A stretch of 64,000 nucleotides of DNA from Peromyscus leucopus (Eukaryota; Chordata; Mammalia; Rodentia; Cricetidae): NCBI RefSeq assembly GCF_004664715.2, contig NC_051065.1, positions 146,951,487 through 147,015,486 on the forward strand, given 5' to 3'. Positions within the stretch are counted from its first letter, which is position 1; each line of letters begins with the position of its first letter. Of the stretch, positions 1 to 13,533 are shown one piece after another. The notes below the pieces were generated by a model that was given only the letters and a program-made list of their open reading frames with translations, was not told where the DNA came from and searched no databases. Position numbers and translations under genes: made by a program.

Positions 1-1185
1 GTACATTCAGTTGAGGCAGGTCCAAGCCCCTCCTCCCTGCACCAAGGCTGTGCAAGGTATTCCACCATAGGCACTGGGCTCCAAAAAGCTGGCTCATGCA
101 CCAGAGATGGATCCCAACCCCACTGCCTGGGGACCCCTAAACAGTTCAAACTAAACAACTATCTTGCCTATCCAGAGGGCCTGGCCCAGCACCATGGAAA
201 CTCCCCAGCTATTTGGTCCACAGTTCATGTGATTCCACTAGTTTAGCTGGCCATCTCTGTACATTTTTCATCATAATCTTGATGTCTTTTGTTCATAGAA
301 TCCCTCCTCTCTCTCATCAATTGAACTCCTGGAGCTCGGCCTGGTGCCTGGCTATGAATCTCTGCATCTGCTTCCATCAGTCACTGGATGAAGGCTCTAT
401 GATGACAGTGAGGTTATTCACCCATCTGATTACCAGAGTAGGCCAGTTCAGGCACCTTCTTGACTATTGCCAGTAGTCTAAGGTAGGGTCATCCTTGTGG
501 ATTCCTGGGAACTTCCCTAGTACCCTGTTTCTCCCTATCCCCATGATGTCTTCATTTATTATGGTATCCCTTTCCTTGCTCTCCCATTCTATCCCTGTTC
601 CAGCTCGAACCTCCTGTTCCCCTACGTTATCATCCCCCATCCATTGCCCTCCATTACTCCCCCTCACCCCCAGTTTGCTCATGCAGGTCTTATCTATTTC
701 TCCTTCACTGGGTGATCCATGCATCCCTCCTAGGGTCCTCCCTGCTAGCTAGCCTCCCTGGAGCTGTGGGTTACAGTCTGATTGTCCTTTGTTTGACATA
801 TAGTATCTCTTATGAGTGAGTACATATCATGTTTGTTCTTCTGAGTCTGGGTTACCTCACTCAAGATGATATTTTCTAGTTTTATTCATTTGCCTGCAAA
901 TTTCAAGATGTCATTGTTTTTCTCTGCTGAGTAGTGCTCCATTGTGTATATGTACCACATTTTCTTAATCCATTCTGCAGTTGAGGGGCATCTAGGTTGT
1001 TTCCAGGTTATGGCTATCACAAATATTGCTGCTATGAACATAGTTGAGCATGTGTCCTTGTGGTATGATTGAGCATTCCTTGGGTATATGCCCAAGAGTG
1101 GTAAAGCTGGGTCTTGAGGTAGATTGATTCTCAATTTTCTGAGAAACCATGTATGTGGATTTTTCTTTCCCACCCTACAGTTCCC
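1..1185 (-). mobile_element. L1 LINE 3' end, antisense (ORF2 C-terminus plus 3' UTR)
   Basis: Reading the minus strand, 1173-886 encodes the C-terminal tail of L1 ORF2p, with the typical strings [17 protein letters not shown] and KMWYIYTMEHYSAEKNN. The rest, down to base 1, is 3' UTR-like and resembles the L1 tails at 3840-4556 and 39933-40484. The copy is 5' truncated, starts outside the window, and is not coding in any useful sense. Confidence 0.85.
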
Positions 1186-1507
1186 AAATAACTGACCTGG
1201 AGACTTAATATTAATTATAAATACTCTATTGGTAGCTCAGGCTTATTACTAACTAGCTCTTACAACTTAGATTAACCCATTTATATTAATCTACATTCTG
1301 CCATGTGGCATTACCTCTCTTTTATCTTGCATGTCCTATTTCCTCTCCATGTTTCACTGGCAACTCTTCTGACTCTGCCCTTCTTCCCAATGTCTTTAGT
1401 CTGGTTCTCCCACCTAACCTTATCCTGTCCAGCTATTGGCCAGTAAGCTTCTTTATTAAATCAACCACAGAGACATATATTTGCACAGTGTAAAGGAATA
1501 TTCCACA
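1186..1507 (-). mobile_element. Class II ERV LTR (3' LTR of a decayed provirus)
   Basis: An LTR-like block ends in TTCCACA at 1507. It is followed on the + strand by TTTCCCCCTTTTG, which on the minus strand is a polypurine tract next to a TGTGG LTR start. The same arrangement of polypurine tract and LTR start is seen in the younger provirus at 27484. The left boundary against the L1 is approximate. Confidence 0.6.
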
Positions 1508-3330
1508 TTTCCCCCTTTTGTCTAATTAAAAAGGAAGGTTTTAACTTTAACTTGGTAAAAATATATTTAAAAAAACAGTTATCAAGGAAGAATTACAGTT
1601 AAAATATCCAGCCCATTTGTATTTGGCAAAATTAGAGAAAATACTCATTACCTATCTTATTTTTGTGAGTCTAAGGTTTTATATCTAATTTACCTTTTTA
1701 TCATAACTAAGGAAAACTTTAAGCCTAACTACTTAGTCTTTAACTTCATCAATGACCCCAAAGGAGTGTAATATTACCTGAGTAAGCAGGAAGTGAATAG
1801 CAAGTAACATCTAAATCAAGGGAAATGACAGAAACAGCTGGCTGCCTGGACAGCCACCCAGAGTTCTTCTGTAATGCTGAGGCATCCATCTTTGGCCTAC
1901 ATGCCTGGAATATCTGGCAGACTTTTATCTGAAGCAGGAAGTTTTGAAGGACTGTCCTACCCTATCTTGGCAAAGTTTGGCAGTCTTTCTTTCTGTATCC
2001 TGCTGGTCCAGTTTGAATAGTATACTGTTAGCAACTGAGGCAAGGGCAGTTTCTTTAACCAAATGGCTAGCTTTTTCCATAAAGAAAACAAATTCCATAT
2101 GGAGCTTCTTCAATACCAATTATCTTCTCTGAAGTAGATTGGTGCTTCCAGGAGCAGATGTGTCTCGCTGTCAAGAAAAGCCTAATGTTATTAAAGCATT
2201 TTAAATGCCATATTCTGCAGGTCTTTGAAGCATTTGAAGACCATCTATCTGTCTAAATATATTTGTTTAACCTTGAAAACATACCTAATATGACTACAAG
2301 CTTGATTATTATAGATGACTACTAACCTGTATTTCTTAATTATACATTATATTTTTAAATGAGTCACATAAGCACAATACCCTAAATAAGAGTAGAAACA
2401 TACATGTAGTCTAGCAAAAATAACTTTAAATTTGTATCAATAACCTAAAATCCATACCAATATAAAATATTTATGACTAGTAGTTGCTTTTTTAATTTAA
2501 AAATAGATTCAATAATCTTCACTTTTATCCTGTAATTTCTATACTTCCCTTTTTCTTTTCAGAACAAGATTACTGAATCTAATCTCTTTTGTTCAGCGTT
2601 TTTCCCTGACTATTACCAATAACAACTTGTAACAAACCCCCACTAAATTATAATAAATATCCACAACCAATCTTTTGGGAATGTGGGTGTCATTCTCTAG
2701 ACTATTTCCTATTGTTGGGGAGGGCAGTGCTGGTGCCTTTGGACCCTGAGAAAATTCAGGATAATGGTTAAGTCTTGGCTAAAGTAGTTTGTGAGGCTGG
2801 ATCATCTCAGCCAGCAACCTTGAAGCTGTTCTGGATGCAGGACTCCAAGGAAAGTGTAACAAGTTATTTTGAGATGCTGGATCATCTGGGCCACTCATTT
2901 TCATTGGTATCTTGCTCTGAAAATACATAAACTTTTAAAGGTAACATACATATCTGCATTAGTACAAGTATAGACTGTGTGTTGTACACAAGTTAGCCAA
3001 AGATAATTTTTTGTTTTATGTTTGAGCAAGTAAAATATACACTATGTGTTTTGTAGGTTTATTTCTTTATGTTTATAGTCAGGATTTTTAGGGGGGTCTT
3101 CCTCCATCAAACCTGATTATCTTTAACCTGGAATGAATCCACAGCCTTTAATTTCTGTGGAAATAAAAGCATAACTTCTTCCCCAAAGCAACACACCTTT
3201 TGACTTCCATTTTGAAGTCAAGATATTTTTTTAAAATATATAACTTGGTTTAAGCTAGCAGGTTTTATAATCCAGTGTATCTTAGCAGTCAAAAAATGTA
3301 AAGACAGTACAATAACATACAGGATCCAGA
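1508..3330 (-). mobile_element. Decayed internal region of antisense class II ERV
   Basis: This stretch is homologous along its length to the 3' internal part of the provirus at 27485-30200. Shared blocks lie around 1600-1690, 1820-1900, 2080-2230 and 3120-3260; the last corresponds to the integrase C-terminal coding region. No gene is intact. A 64-codon minus ORF at 2119-1925 matches a segment of the other copy at about 28430-28490. Homology was judged by eye. Confidence 0.6.
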
Positions 3331-3839
3331 CTCTCTGTGTATTTTCCATCATTATGTAGCTTTTTTCTTTTATATTTTTTATTCCCTTTTTAAGGACTTT
3401 ATTATTTTAGAACTATATATATATATGAGCATCTATACCCTTTTTCTTTTCTCTCCCAAGTCTTTGTACATTTTTAACCACAATGTAAACCCACTTAGAG
3501 TTTTTTTCATCTGGATCTATCTTTACTGAGCATCTGTATTGTTTTTCTGATTGCATGAGATGAATCTTAAAGTGCTATATTAGTTGCCAGCATAGTTCAG
3601 CTTAGTGTTGGCATTGGTTACTGGCTCCCCCACCCCCTGCCCCACAACCTTGGTTCCCTGAGAGCTTAGATATTGGTGGGAGCCATGTTTACTGCCCCAA
3701 CTCTGGGAAATTGTTGGATCCACACTGCTATCAAGTAGCAATTTAAGTGTTTGGTAGCAGGGCCTTTTGAAAGAGCTGTACTCACTAGCAGCTAGCACCA
3801 AGCCAAGGAAGCAGCCTCTTAAAGGAGCCATGCCTCTAT
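3331..3839. other. Non-genic; possible retroviral remnant
   Basis: No gene seen. AT-rich to 3540, then a G/C-richer stretch. It lies between ERV-like sequence and an inserted L1 and is probably further ERV remnant, but I could not match it to a known part. Confidence 0.35.
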
Positions 3840-4970
3840 TTATTGTTAGTATCGAGCCTACCCAAGAAAGAGTGGTTATCAGGAAGCTACATTTGGCTCT
3901 GTTTTTGTGTGCTTAGAATCTTTATTTGGTTCGGTTGTCTCTGTAGATTTCCCCTCCATGATCGTGATGCCCCTTGCTCATAGAATCCTTCTTCCCTCTC
4001 TTTGACTGAGCTTCTGAAGCTCAGTCTGGTGCTTGGCTGTAGATCTCTGCATCTGCTTCCATCAGTTCCTGGATGAAGGCTCTGTGATGACAGTTAGGGT
4101 AGTCACTGATCTGATTACCGAGATAGGCCAGTTCAGGCACCCTCTCCACTATTGCTAGTAGTCTAAGCTGGAGTCATCCTTGAGGCTTCCTGGGAACTTC
4201 CCTAGCACCAGATTTCTCTCTAACCCCATGATACCCCCCCTTATCAAGATCTCTCTTTCATTGCTCCCCCACTCCATCTCTGTTCCAGCTCGACCATCGC
4301 ATTCCCTTATGTTCTTATCCCCCATCCCATTCCCTCTATTGCCCCCTCTACCCCCAGTTTACTCAGGAGATCTCATCTATTTCCCATTCCCAGGGTGATC
4401 CATACATCTCTCTTTGGGTCCTCTTGTTAGCTAGCTTCTTTGGAGCTGTGGGTTGCAGTCTTGTTATCCTTTGCTTTACATCTAGTATCCACATACATAC
4501 ATACCATGTTTATCTTTCTGAGTCTGTGTTACCTCACCCAGGGTGATATTTTCTAGCCAATGGGAACTCATGAACTTTAGACCAACAGCTATGGAGCCTG
4601 CATGGGACTGGACTAGGTTCTCTGCATAAGTGTAGCTTGGTCTGTGTAAGGGGCCCCTGACAGTGGGATCAGGATGTATCCCTGGTACATGAGCTGGCTT
4701 TTTGGAGCCCATTACCTATAGTGGGACACCTTGCACAGCCTTGATGCAGTGGGGAGTACCTTGGAGCTACCTCAACTGAATGTACCAGGCTTTGCTGACT
4801 CCCTATGGGAAGACTTACCTTTTCAGAGGAGAGGATAGGGAGTGGGTTGGGGGAAGAAGGCTGGGGAGGGGGCAGGTGGAACAGGATGAGGGATGAGAGG
4901 GTGATCTGTGGTTGATATGTAAAATGAATTTAAAAAATTCTTAATAAAAAAAAAGAAAGAAAAGAATGGA
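3840..4970. mobile_element. L1 3' end with 5' inversion (twin priming)
   Basis: Bases 3840-4556 read as L1 3' UTR and ORF2 tail on the minus strand (the frame at 4560-4490 contains LENITLGEVTQTQKD). Bases 4557-4965 read as the distal 3' UTR on the plus strand and end in an A-rich tail with AATAAA near 4942. Head-to-head pieces of one element with a single poly(A) tail fit twin-primed L1 integration. The breakpoint near 4556 is placed by eye. Confidence 0.65.
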
Positions 4971-5139
4971 GAAGTCAAACTGAGCACAAACAAGTAAGTG
5001 ATCAAACTGTCTCAAGTTCCTGCTGGCTTGACTATCCTACAATAGTGGACTATTACCTGCAATTGTGAACTAAAACCCTTTCTTCCTGTGGGGGAAAAAA
5101 AGAATCCCTTTTTAAGCTTTGTTAGGTCTTATGTGGAAA

Positions 5140-5257
5140 CTCCAGCCCCACGTTGGGTACCATATGTAGGCAGAGTTTCTCTGTGTCCCAGCAGCTGCTC
5201 CCAAATAGCCACAGACTTATATTTACACAGTGTAAAGGAATATCCTACAGCGCACTG
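5140..5257 (-). mobile_element. PBS and internally deleted 5' LTR of the decayed ERV
   Basis: CCCACGTTGGGTACCAT at about 5148 is the reverse complement of a lysine-tRNA-type primer binding site, close to the one at 34842-34853. It is followed by an LTR start (ATGTAGGCAGAG) and, after a deletion, by an LTR end (CACAGTGTAAAGGAATAT) like that at 1486-1502. I infer that this is the other end of the element beginning at 1186. Confidence 0.5.
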
Positions 5258-7340
5258 CTTAGCTACACCCTTCGCCTCTCTCTGACTCCTCTCAGTACTG
5301 TGTGTGGCAAGTTCAAGTGGGAGCCCTCGGTTGCAACATTTGCAGAAGAAGAGGTTGTAAGTCATTGCCTGGTGGTAACTGCAGACCTCCACTAATCCCA
5401 AAACACTGCTGTAACCTCTTCAGTTCACTGGGTCACTGCCAAGTACACAGCCAGCCCTTGCTGTTCTTTCCAGCCTGGAGTGAGTAAAGTGTAGTGCTTC
5501 CCTGTTATCTTTACTGCTCTCACTGGACAAACCTGGTCCATCTGGGCAGTGCCCAGTCATGCCTGCCTGGTTCTCTGCAGAAATCTCTCTTGGCTTACTA
5601 AGTTCATTGACTATTCTTGTCTCTTCTAGGAAAAGAGATCATTGTGTATCATTTTGACTGATTTCTCAGTCCATTGATGAGACTTCTAATTTATTATCTT
5701 ACCTAGGAGTCAGCATTTATAACTTTTTACATTAATGTATTTATGAAAAAAAATGTTGATTAGGTCAAAGCTTTCACTGGAATCTGAAATTAATTTCTAG
5801 TTCCCAGGAACTTAATCATGGCTTTTATTCACAGTTTTCAGCCTCCCAACACTTTGGCTGCAATGCCTCAACCCTCTGATAAGAACAACCAAAGGCACAC
5901 CAACAGGTCTGCTGCCAGTAGTGCTGAGCCAACCTTCTCTAGACCAATCCACATATGAAGAAGAACTGGCAGGACCAATCTGGTGTCAGTCCAGGGGCAG
6001 GCACCATGAATTGAGGACTCAAGGCATAAACACTGTGGATTTATAAGTAATTATCAGATACTTTGATCTCCTTAGTGTCTTGCCTTTGTCAATTTCTATA
6101 TTTTTATATTAGTCCAGGGACTGAACAGAGTCCCAAGCAAAGATTATAAGGAATTTTGAATTAGCTAGGTTGAATAGGAAGCATTCTTTTTTTAAAATAA
6201 AAGAGGTCCAGTTAAAACAAAATAACATTCCTTTGTCTATGTCTCCAAGTGTGCTCCATGCTTCTAGTTTAATCCCTAGTGGTTATTATATTCCCCATAG
6301 TGAGTTTTTGCATTTTTTTCTGCATAGACTTGGATATGTTGTATTTCTCTGCACATCTTATTTGAGCTCACCCACAATTCTGATCATGTCCTGATTTCCC
6401 ATCTTTCCTGCTAACTTGCTTTCTTTTGTTTAGTGTTATGTTTTATTTTAGGACATTCTTCAGTTGGACTTGGTTTTGTTATTCAGCATTTGCTATTAAA
6501 GACACCCTCTGGGGACAGAAGGGAGCAGAGGCTCCTGTGCAGGGTGTCAGTGGTCCAGACAGAAATCAGTTAGGGGAGCATATGCTGAGATGGGTAAGGA
6601 AGCAGAGAGCAGCTTTACCTCTGTGCAGCCTAGGGGGATGTTTTCTCTTCCTGGACAGTCGGGCAGCCCAACACTAGGGATTATGCTTCTTCATCCCCAA
6701 GGGGAACTGGAAACAGTTGGTAATGTCTTTGTGGTAATAACCACTTCTTCCTTCTCCCCTTGTGACTTACTTCACCTCAAATTACCATGGAAAAAAGCTT
6801 TGGGGGCTTTTTAAATTACTAAATCGACCCCGTCATTAGCAACAGCTGTCCCCATTCTGTTACTTGACAAGCCCCATCCAGTTCAGTCCCCATGTGAGCT
6901 TCTCTGCAGGGTCTGTTATGGTTGCTGGCGACTGAACTCAGTCTTCAGCTCTTTTCCCTTTCTGAAGGAGTGGGAGTGAGGGTTCCAACTGTCTGATCAC
7001 AAGGTTGGTCCCATTTTGAAACAATCTCGGGACTGGCAAGAGTCATCTCATTAGCACACAGTAAGGCTGGCTAAAATGGAATTGTTATATATAGGAAAAG
7101 CTGTTCCTTTTATATTTATTGCTCTGGAACTATTTCTGGAATTAAAAATATCCTCACCAAATTTGCAACTGAAAATGTCCTGTGATCCAAAGACTTTTAA
7201 AAGTTCTGTGCCAAGAACTGAGGAGAGGAGACATATATGTAGATGTTCTATAGCATACTTGTGCAGTCTTGTATTGGAGACTGCTTCCTTATGAGTGTGG
7301 AGGTTTTGGTGATCATAGAAGAGGGAAGGTCTGTGCTCCA

Positions 7341-7342
<2 letters not shown>
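5258..7342. other. Intergenic, no gene recognised
   Basis: No coding exon, lectin-like exon or RNA gene seen on either strand. Short ORFs here have no recognisable product. Confidence 0.5.

Positions 7343-7392
<50 letters not shown>
7343..7392. repeat. (GT)25 microsatellite
   Basis: Uninterrupted GT dinucleotide run. Confidence 0.95.
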
Positions 7393-7394
<2 letters not shown>

Positions 7395-7505
7395 GGAATG
7401 AAAAAAGACTTTAGGGAAGCTTGCCTTGGATTTTATACTACCTGTCACTTCTTTTAACCTGATGAGAGAAGTCATAAAATGTTACTAACTTTTGCTCAAT
7501 GTTAT

Positions 7506-7509
<4 letters not shown>

Positions 7510-7536
<27 letters not shown>

Positions 7537-7677
7537 GGTTTTTCAAGACAGGGTTTCTCTGTGTAGCTTTGCGCCTTTCCTGGAGCTCACTTGGTAGCCC
7601 AGGCTGGCCTCGAACTCACAGAGATCCGCTGGCTCTGCTCCCGAGTGCTGGGATTAAAGGCGTGCACCACCGCCCGG
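7510..7677 (-). mobile_element. B1 SINE, antisense, with 15-bp target duplication
   Basis: A poly(T) head is followed by a full B1 body in reverse, ending in the typical 5' start (ggcgtgcaccaccgcccggc). Direct repeats CTCAATGTTATTCTT flank it at 7495-7509 and 7678-7692 without mismatch, which points to a recent insertion. The tail block TAGCTTTGCGCCTTTCCTGG suggests a cricetid B1 subfamily. Confidence 0.93.
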
Positions 7678-7692
7678 CTCAATGTTATTCTT

Positions 7693-8984
7693 GATGCACT
7701 AAGAACTTTAAGTCGGGTTTTGGCATAGCAGACCAACCGAGGTGAGTCAGGTGCCTTGGTAGTCGGCCACAATCAAGCCCAAGGACTGTAGCTCCTGACA
7801 GAGGAGCAGACTCTTTACTTTCCAGTCAAAGGGCAAGTCAGAAGCACATAAAAACAGTCCATAAGTTAATCAGTTTGTTTCAAGGAACACAAAGGCAGAA
7901 CACACAGAAATGAGGGAAGGAATATGTGGATCTATAGGCAAAAGTATATAAAAAAATTACTTGAGCACACAGCATTAGTAATGAACCAAACATGTGCTCA
8001 TGAATGAGATCCTATGGATGGTTGCAGAGATCAGTCCCTCCCATGATGGCGATGGGAAAGGTCCAGATTGCCCTCAAGTCATCAGCATTGAAGAAAAGGA
8101 CTCATTTGTTCCAATAGAGTCCCCACACTCACAGTTCAGACAGAGTGATAGAGTCGAGTTGGGAGATGTGTCACTGATGGTGATCTGAATCACTGGACAT
8201 TACAGTATAAGGAAACATTATATCTAAAAGGCCCAGGTCCCAGCAGTCCCATTTGCACATTGACCTACAGTTGTCAACGTGATTGGCACTGTGTTGTCAA
8301 GATGATAGATGAGTTATTTGCCTCAGTTACAGCTTGTATGACAAGAGGGTGTTCAAAATGGAGTTAGGACTGTCAAAGCATAGTCACAATAATCATAATT
8401 AAAATACCAGTTTACTTATATTCAAAAGAGCCATAATACAACAAAATGCACATCACAATACCCTTTCTATTTCACAACACCACTTCTGAATAATGTTCAT
8501 GTGTCTTTTTTTTTAGTGCATGTATATATGTGCATGTTCATATGTATGCATGGGTTGGGGACTGCTAGGTCTCAAACCTGGGACAAACAGCTAACCGAAG
8601 TGCCTATTAACACATCAAAGTGGACACTGTCCCCCAGTGTCTCTCAGTAGCTCCAGTTCCTGTTTCAGAGAAGTCCTAGCTGGCATGTCCCACCCCACCC
8701 CCAGCTTCTCTTCCCTATATAACCCAGTCATTTTGGCTACATGGTCCTTTTGGTCTCCTGGTCTCCTTACCCTCCTGGCCTCTTGGCCCCTGGTTCCTCT
8801 CTCTTCCTCTCTCACTGCCCCCACGGCTAGGTTCTGTCTGGACCATTCCAGATACCTCTAGATGTAACTTCCTTATATCTATAATAAAAACTTCAAACCC
8901 TTAAGAGCAGTAGTATCCTTTTATTTATTTATTTTTCCTCTAAGGACAACCTCAGGTATAATTCTTGGGAACACCATTCACCTC
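7693..8984. other. Intergenic, no gene recognised
   Basis: No gene or clear repeat apart from simple-sequence pieces. The 60-75 codon ORFs here match nothing I know. Confidence 0.45.
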
Positions 8985-9190
8985 CTTTGAGTCAGGGTCT
9001 CTCATGGATCTAGAGAACACCAGTTAGGCTCTTGGCCAGACAAGAGGCTCCCAGGAACCCACCTGTCTCTCCTTCCCCAGCCCCGGGATTACAAGCATGT
9101 ACCATCACACTTGACATTTTTAGGTGGGTTCTGGTTATCAGTCTCAGGTCCTTATACTTACAGGGTGACCACTTCACCATCTCCCAGCCC
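8985..9190 (-). mobile_element. B4/B3-like SINE, antisense
   Basis: Contains a degenerate antisense SINE body (GGGATTACAAGCATGTACCATCACAC) and ends near CCATCTCCCAGCCC, as B3/B4-class rodent SINEs do in reverse. Confidence 0.5.
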
Positions 9191-9287
9191 TCCATGAACT
9201 TCTCATTTACTCTGTTAACTCAGACTAGCTAAGCTCTAGCTGTTTTATTACTTTCTGGAACCCCACTCAATATACGAATTAATCCTT

Positions 9288-9447
9288 TTTTTTTTTTTTT
9301 TTTTGTTTTTTTTGAGACAGGGTTTCTTTGTGTAGCTTTGCGCCTTTCCTGGAACTCACTTGGTAGCCAGGCTGGCCTCGAACTCACAGAGATCCACCTG
9401 GCTCTGCTTCCCGAGTGGATTAAAGGCATGCGCCACCACCGCCCGGC
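9288..9447 (-). mobile_element. B1 SINE, antisense, with 13-bp target duplication
   Basis: Poly(T), then a reversed B1 body with the same cricetid-type tail as the copy at 7510. Flanked by CGAATTAATCCTT at 9275-9287 and 9448-9460, a perfect target-site duplication. Confidence 0.93.
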
Positions 9448-9780
9448 CGAATTAATCCTTATATGAACTAAGTAACCCACATAACATAATTTGTGACATA
9501 CTGAGAGTGCAGACAAACTGGAGAAGAGATGTGGAGTTGGCGAACTGCTGGACAGACACACAGACACTCCTGCGGACTTTATCTGAGGGGCAAAGCTTAA
9601 ATCTTCATTTCATGTTTCTCTTTCTGCTCCTACTCTGTTCTTTCTCTGTTCTGTTCTTCTTTCCTGTTGTTCCTCTGCATCCTCTCTTATCCCTTTTATA
9701 CCTCCTAAGACAAAAATTTCTGTGCAAGAAAGGATCACCTCACAACCACAAGTTATATATTTTCCAGAAACAAATTAAAT

Positions 9781-11324
<1,544 letters not shown>

Positions 11325-11349
11325 ATGGAGAGACAGTTCCAAAGTAGAG
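11325..11349 (+). CDS. Clec4n: Clec4n exon 1 (cytoplasmic tail start)
   Basis: ATG at 11325-11327 followed by MERQFQSR and the first base of a split Gly codon, then donor GTGAGC at 11350. The phase matches exon 2, and ERQ/QS residues recall the N-terminus of mouse Dectin-2. At 25 bases it is too short for ORF finding, and it is the least certain exon. Confidence 0.8.
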
Positions 11350-13199
11350 GTGAGCATTCCTGTCTCAGTTTCAGAGAAGACAGTGGAAGTTTGTGAAGTG
11401 ATGAGTAGTCACCTGGGGTAAAGAGGCAGACAATGGGCAGGCTGAGGTGACAGAATGAACCAAGACAGCAAGAAACCTAATATAGAAAGGGGATGTAAAA
11501 TACAGGACCTCAGTGGAAGAAAGTGATACTTAAGAAAGTATAAGGACATGAGAATTGCAGGTGCCTGATGGTGAAAATTTTCTGTGTGTGTATGTGTGTG
11601 TGTGTGCGCGCGCGCGCGTGCCTCAGAGCTGACTTGGTCATTTATTTTGGGGCTTTGACAGATTTTTCCTGATCTAGGTTTATAATTATTCTGAGCATTT
11701 TGTGGGGTTTTCATCGCTCTAACCTTCTTGGTCGAGTGCATTGCTTGCTGTCTGACAGGGAAGGAACCCTGCTGGTCTCTGAGACTCTGGACAGTTGCTG
11801 TGGTTTCCATTCTCCTCCTCAGCACCTGTTTCATCGCAAGCTGTGTGGGTAAGTTCTTCACTGGGATGGTGTCTCTTTGGGCACTTTCTTGTTTCTGTTC
11901 TGCAGAGACTCCCAGGGGCTGGATGTTCTCCCATTAACTGATCAAACTTTACATGCAACACCATGTTTTCCTTGATTTCTCTTCCTTATTTTTTTCTTTC
12001 CATCTTTTGACCACTGAGACTCCTAAGGTCCCTTCACCTGGCTTTGTTAGCACATGTTATTTACACCCATCATCCATGACAGTGCCTTCCAGCATTGGGC
12101 TCCCCAGCAATCACATTCTCCGGTCACAACATCTCTGTATTGAGAGTGCAACTCCAATGGATTTTATAATGTCAGCAGTTTAGTCTTTGATTCATATGGG
12201 ATTTTTTTTCTCAATGTGAGTGGGGAAAGCAGCCAAATTAGATGGTGAAGATTGAAGAAATAAAATATTTCTTTCCTGTTTCGTTTGCACCCAAAGCCAT
12301 ATCTGAAGTCTGTTGTGTGAGAAGTTTTGATGACGTTCTTTGCAGTCTGCACTCTGCTTCTCTGTTTGCTGTGAAGATGACTCCAGCAGCTACTGCACGG
12401 TCCGGGAGGGAGTGGGAGTGCTCCATGTCTGCAGTCTGCTCTAGGACGAGGAGACAAGCATTCCATTCTCGCCAAAGCAGGATCTGCTCTAATCGGCACT
12501 GTCAAGTCCAAGAGGCAGGCTGTGGTGGTTAAAGATAGTTATCTTATTGGTCAAGAAGAAACAGAGGTTCAGGACCCAAAGCACAAACTAGAAAGATAGA
12601 AACATTTGCTTAAAATATTGAAGAAAGTCTGTTTTGTTAACATTGTTTAGTGGACACACTCATGAACAAAGTGATAACTTTTAAAAATTAAATTTTGTTT
12701 ATTGAAAATTTTGTACTTATATACTTATATAATGTATCTTGATCATATTCACCTCACTTTACAGTCTCTAGGTGTTTAAAGTATGTCTACCTGCTGAGGA
12801 ATGGTTAGGATACGTTAACATACCCTGTGGTCTTGCCTCAAAGCTGTTCAAACAAAGGGGACCAGACATTGATAAACTCAGTTAACTACACAGGACTTGT
12901 GGCTGTTCCCTGATGCAGGGACTTGTGATTAATTGATACAGAAGATGGAATTTCTGTTCCAGAAAATAAAGCTGATGTTATAGTAGGGGAGGCAGAGCGG
13001 AGGTGCACCGGCCTGGTCCAGGTAGAGCACATGAGGCTCCAGGACTGACTATGTGGGTACTTATCCCCTTCTCTCTTCACAGTGACTTACCAGTTTGCGG
13101 TGGACAAACCCAACACAAGACTGTCCGAACTTCATGCATACCATTCCAGTCTCACCTGCTTCAGTGAGGGGACGAGAGTGTCAGGTGAAGATCCACGAT

Positions 13200-13256
<57 letters not shown>

Positions 13257-13286
13257 TACTAGGGTTAGCTTAAGATTTATTTCTTA

Positions 13287-13336
<50 letters not shown>

Positions 13337-13468
13337 TGTTTCAACATGGATACTATTAAGATTTCTCTAAACTTAGATATTCAGTTCAGGTTCTGGATAC
13401 ATCCAGAAAACAATTCAATTCAATTCCCAGGCACCTTGATTTTTGTGAAACATCATTAACACACACAC

Positions 13469-13533
<65 letters not shown>

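Noticed and set aside
12164..12532. Overlapping ORFs of about 100 codons in Clec4n intron 2
   Set aside because: Lie in an intron, on both strands, with no lectin or other domain similarity.
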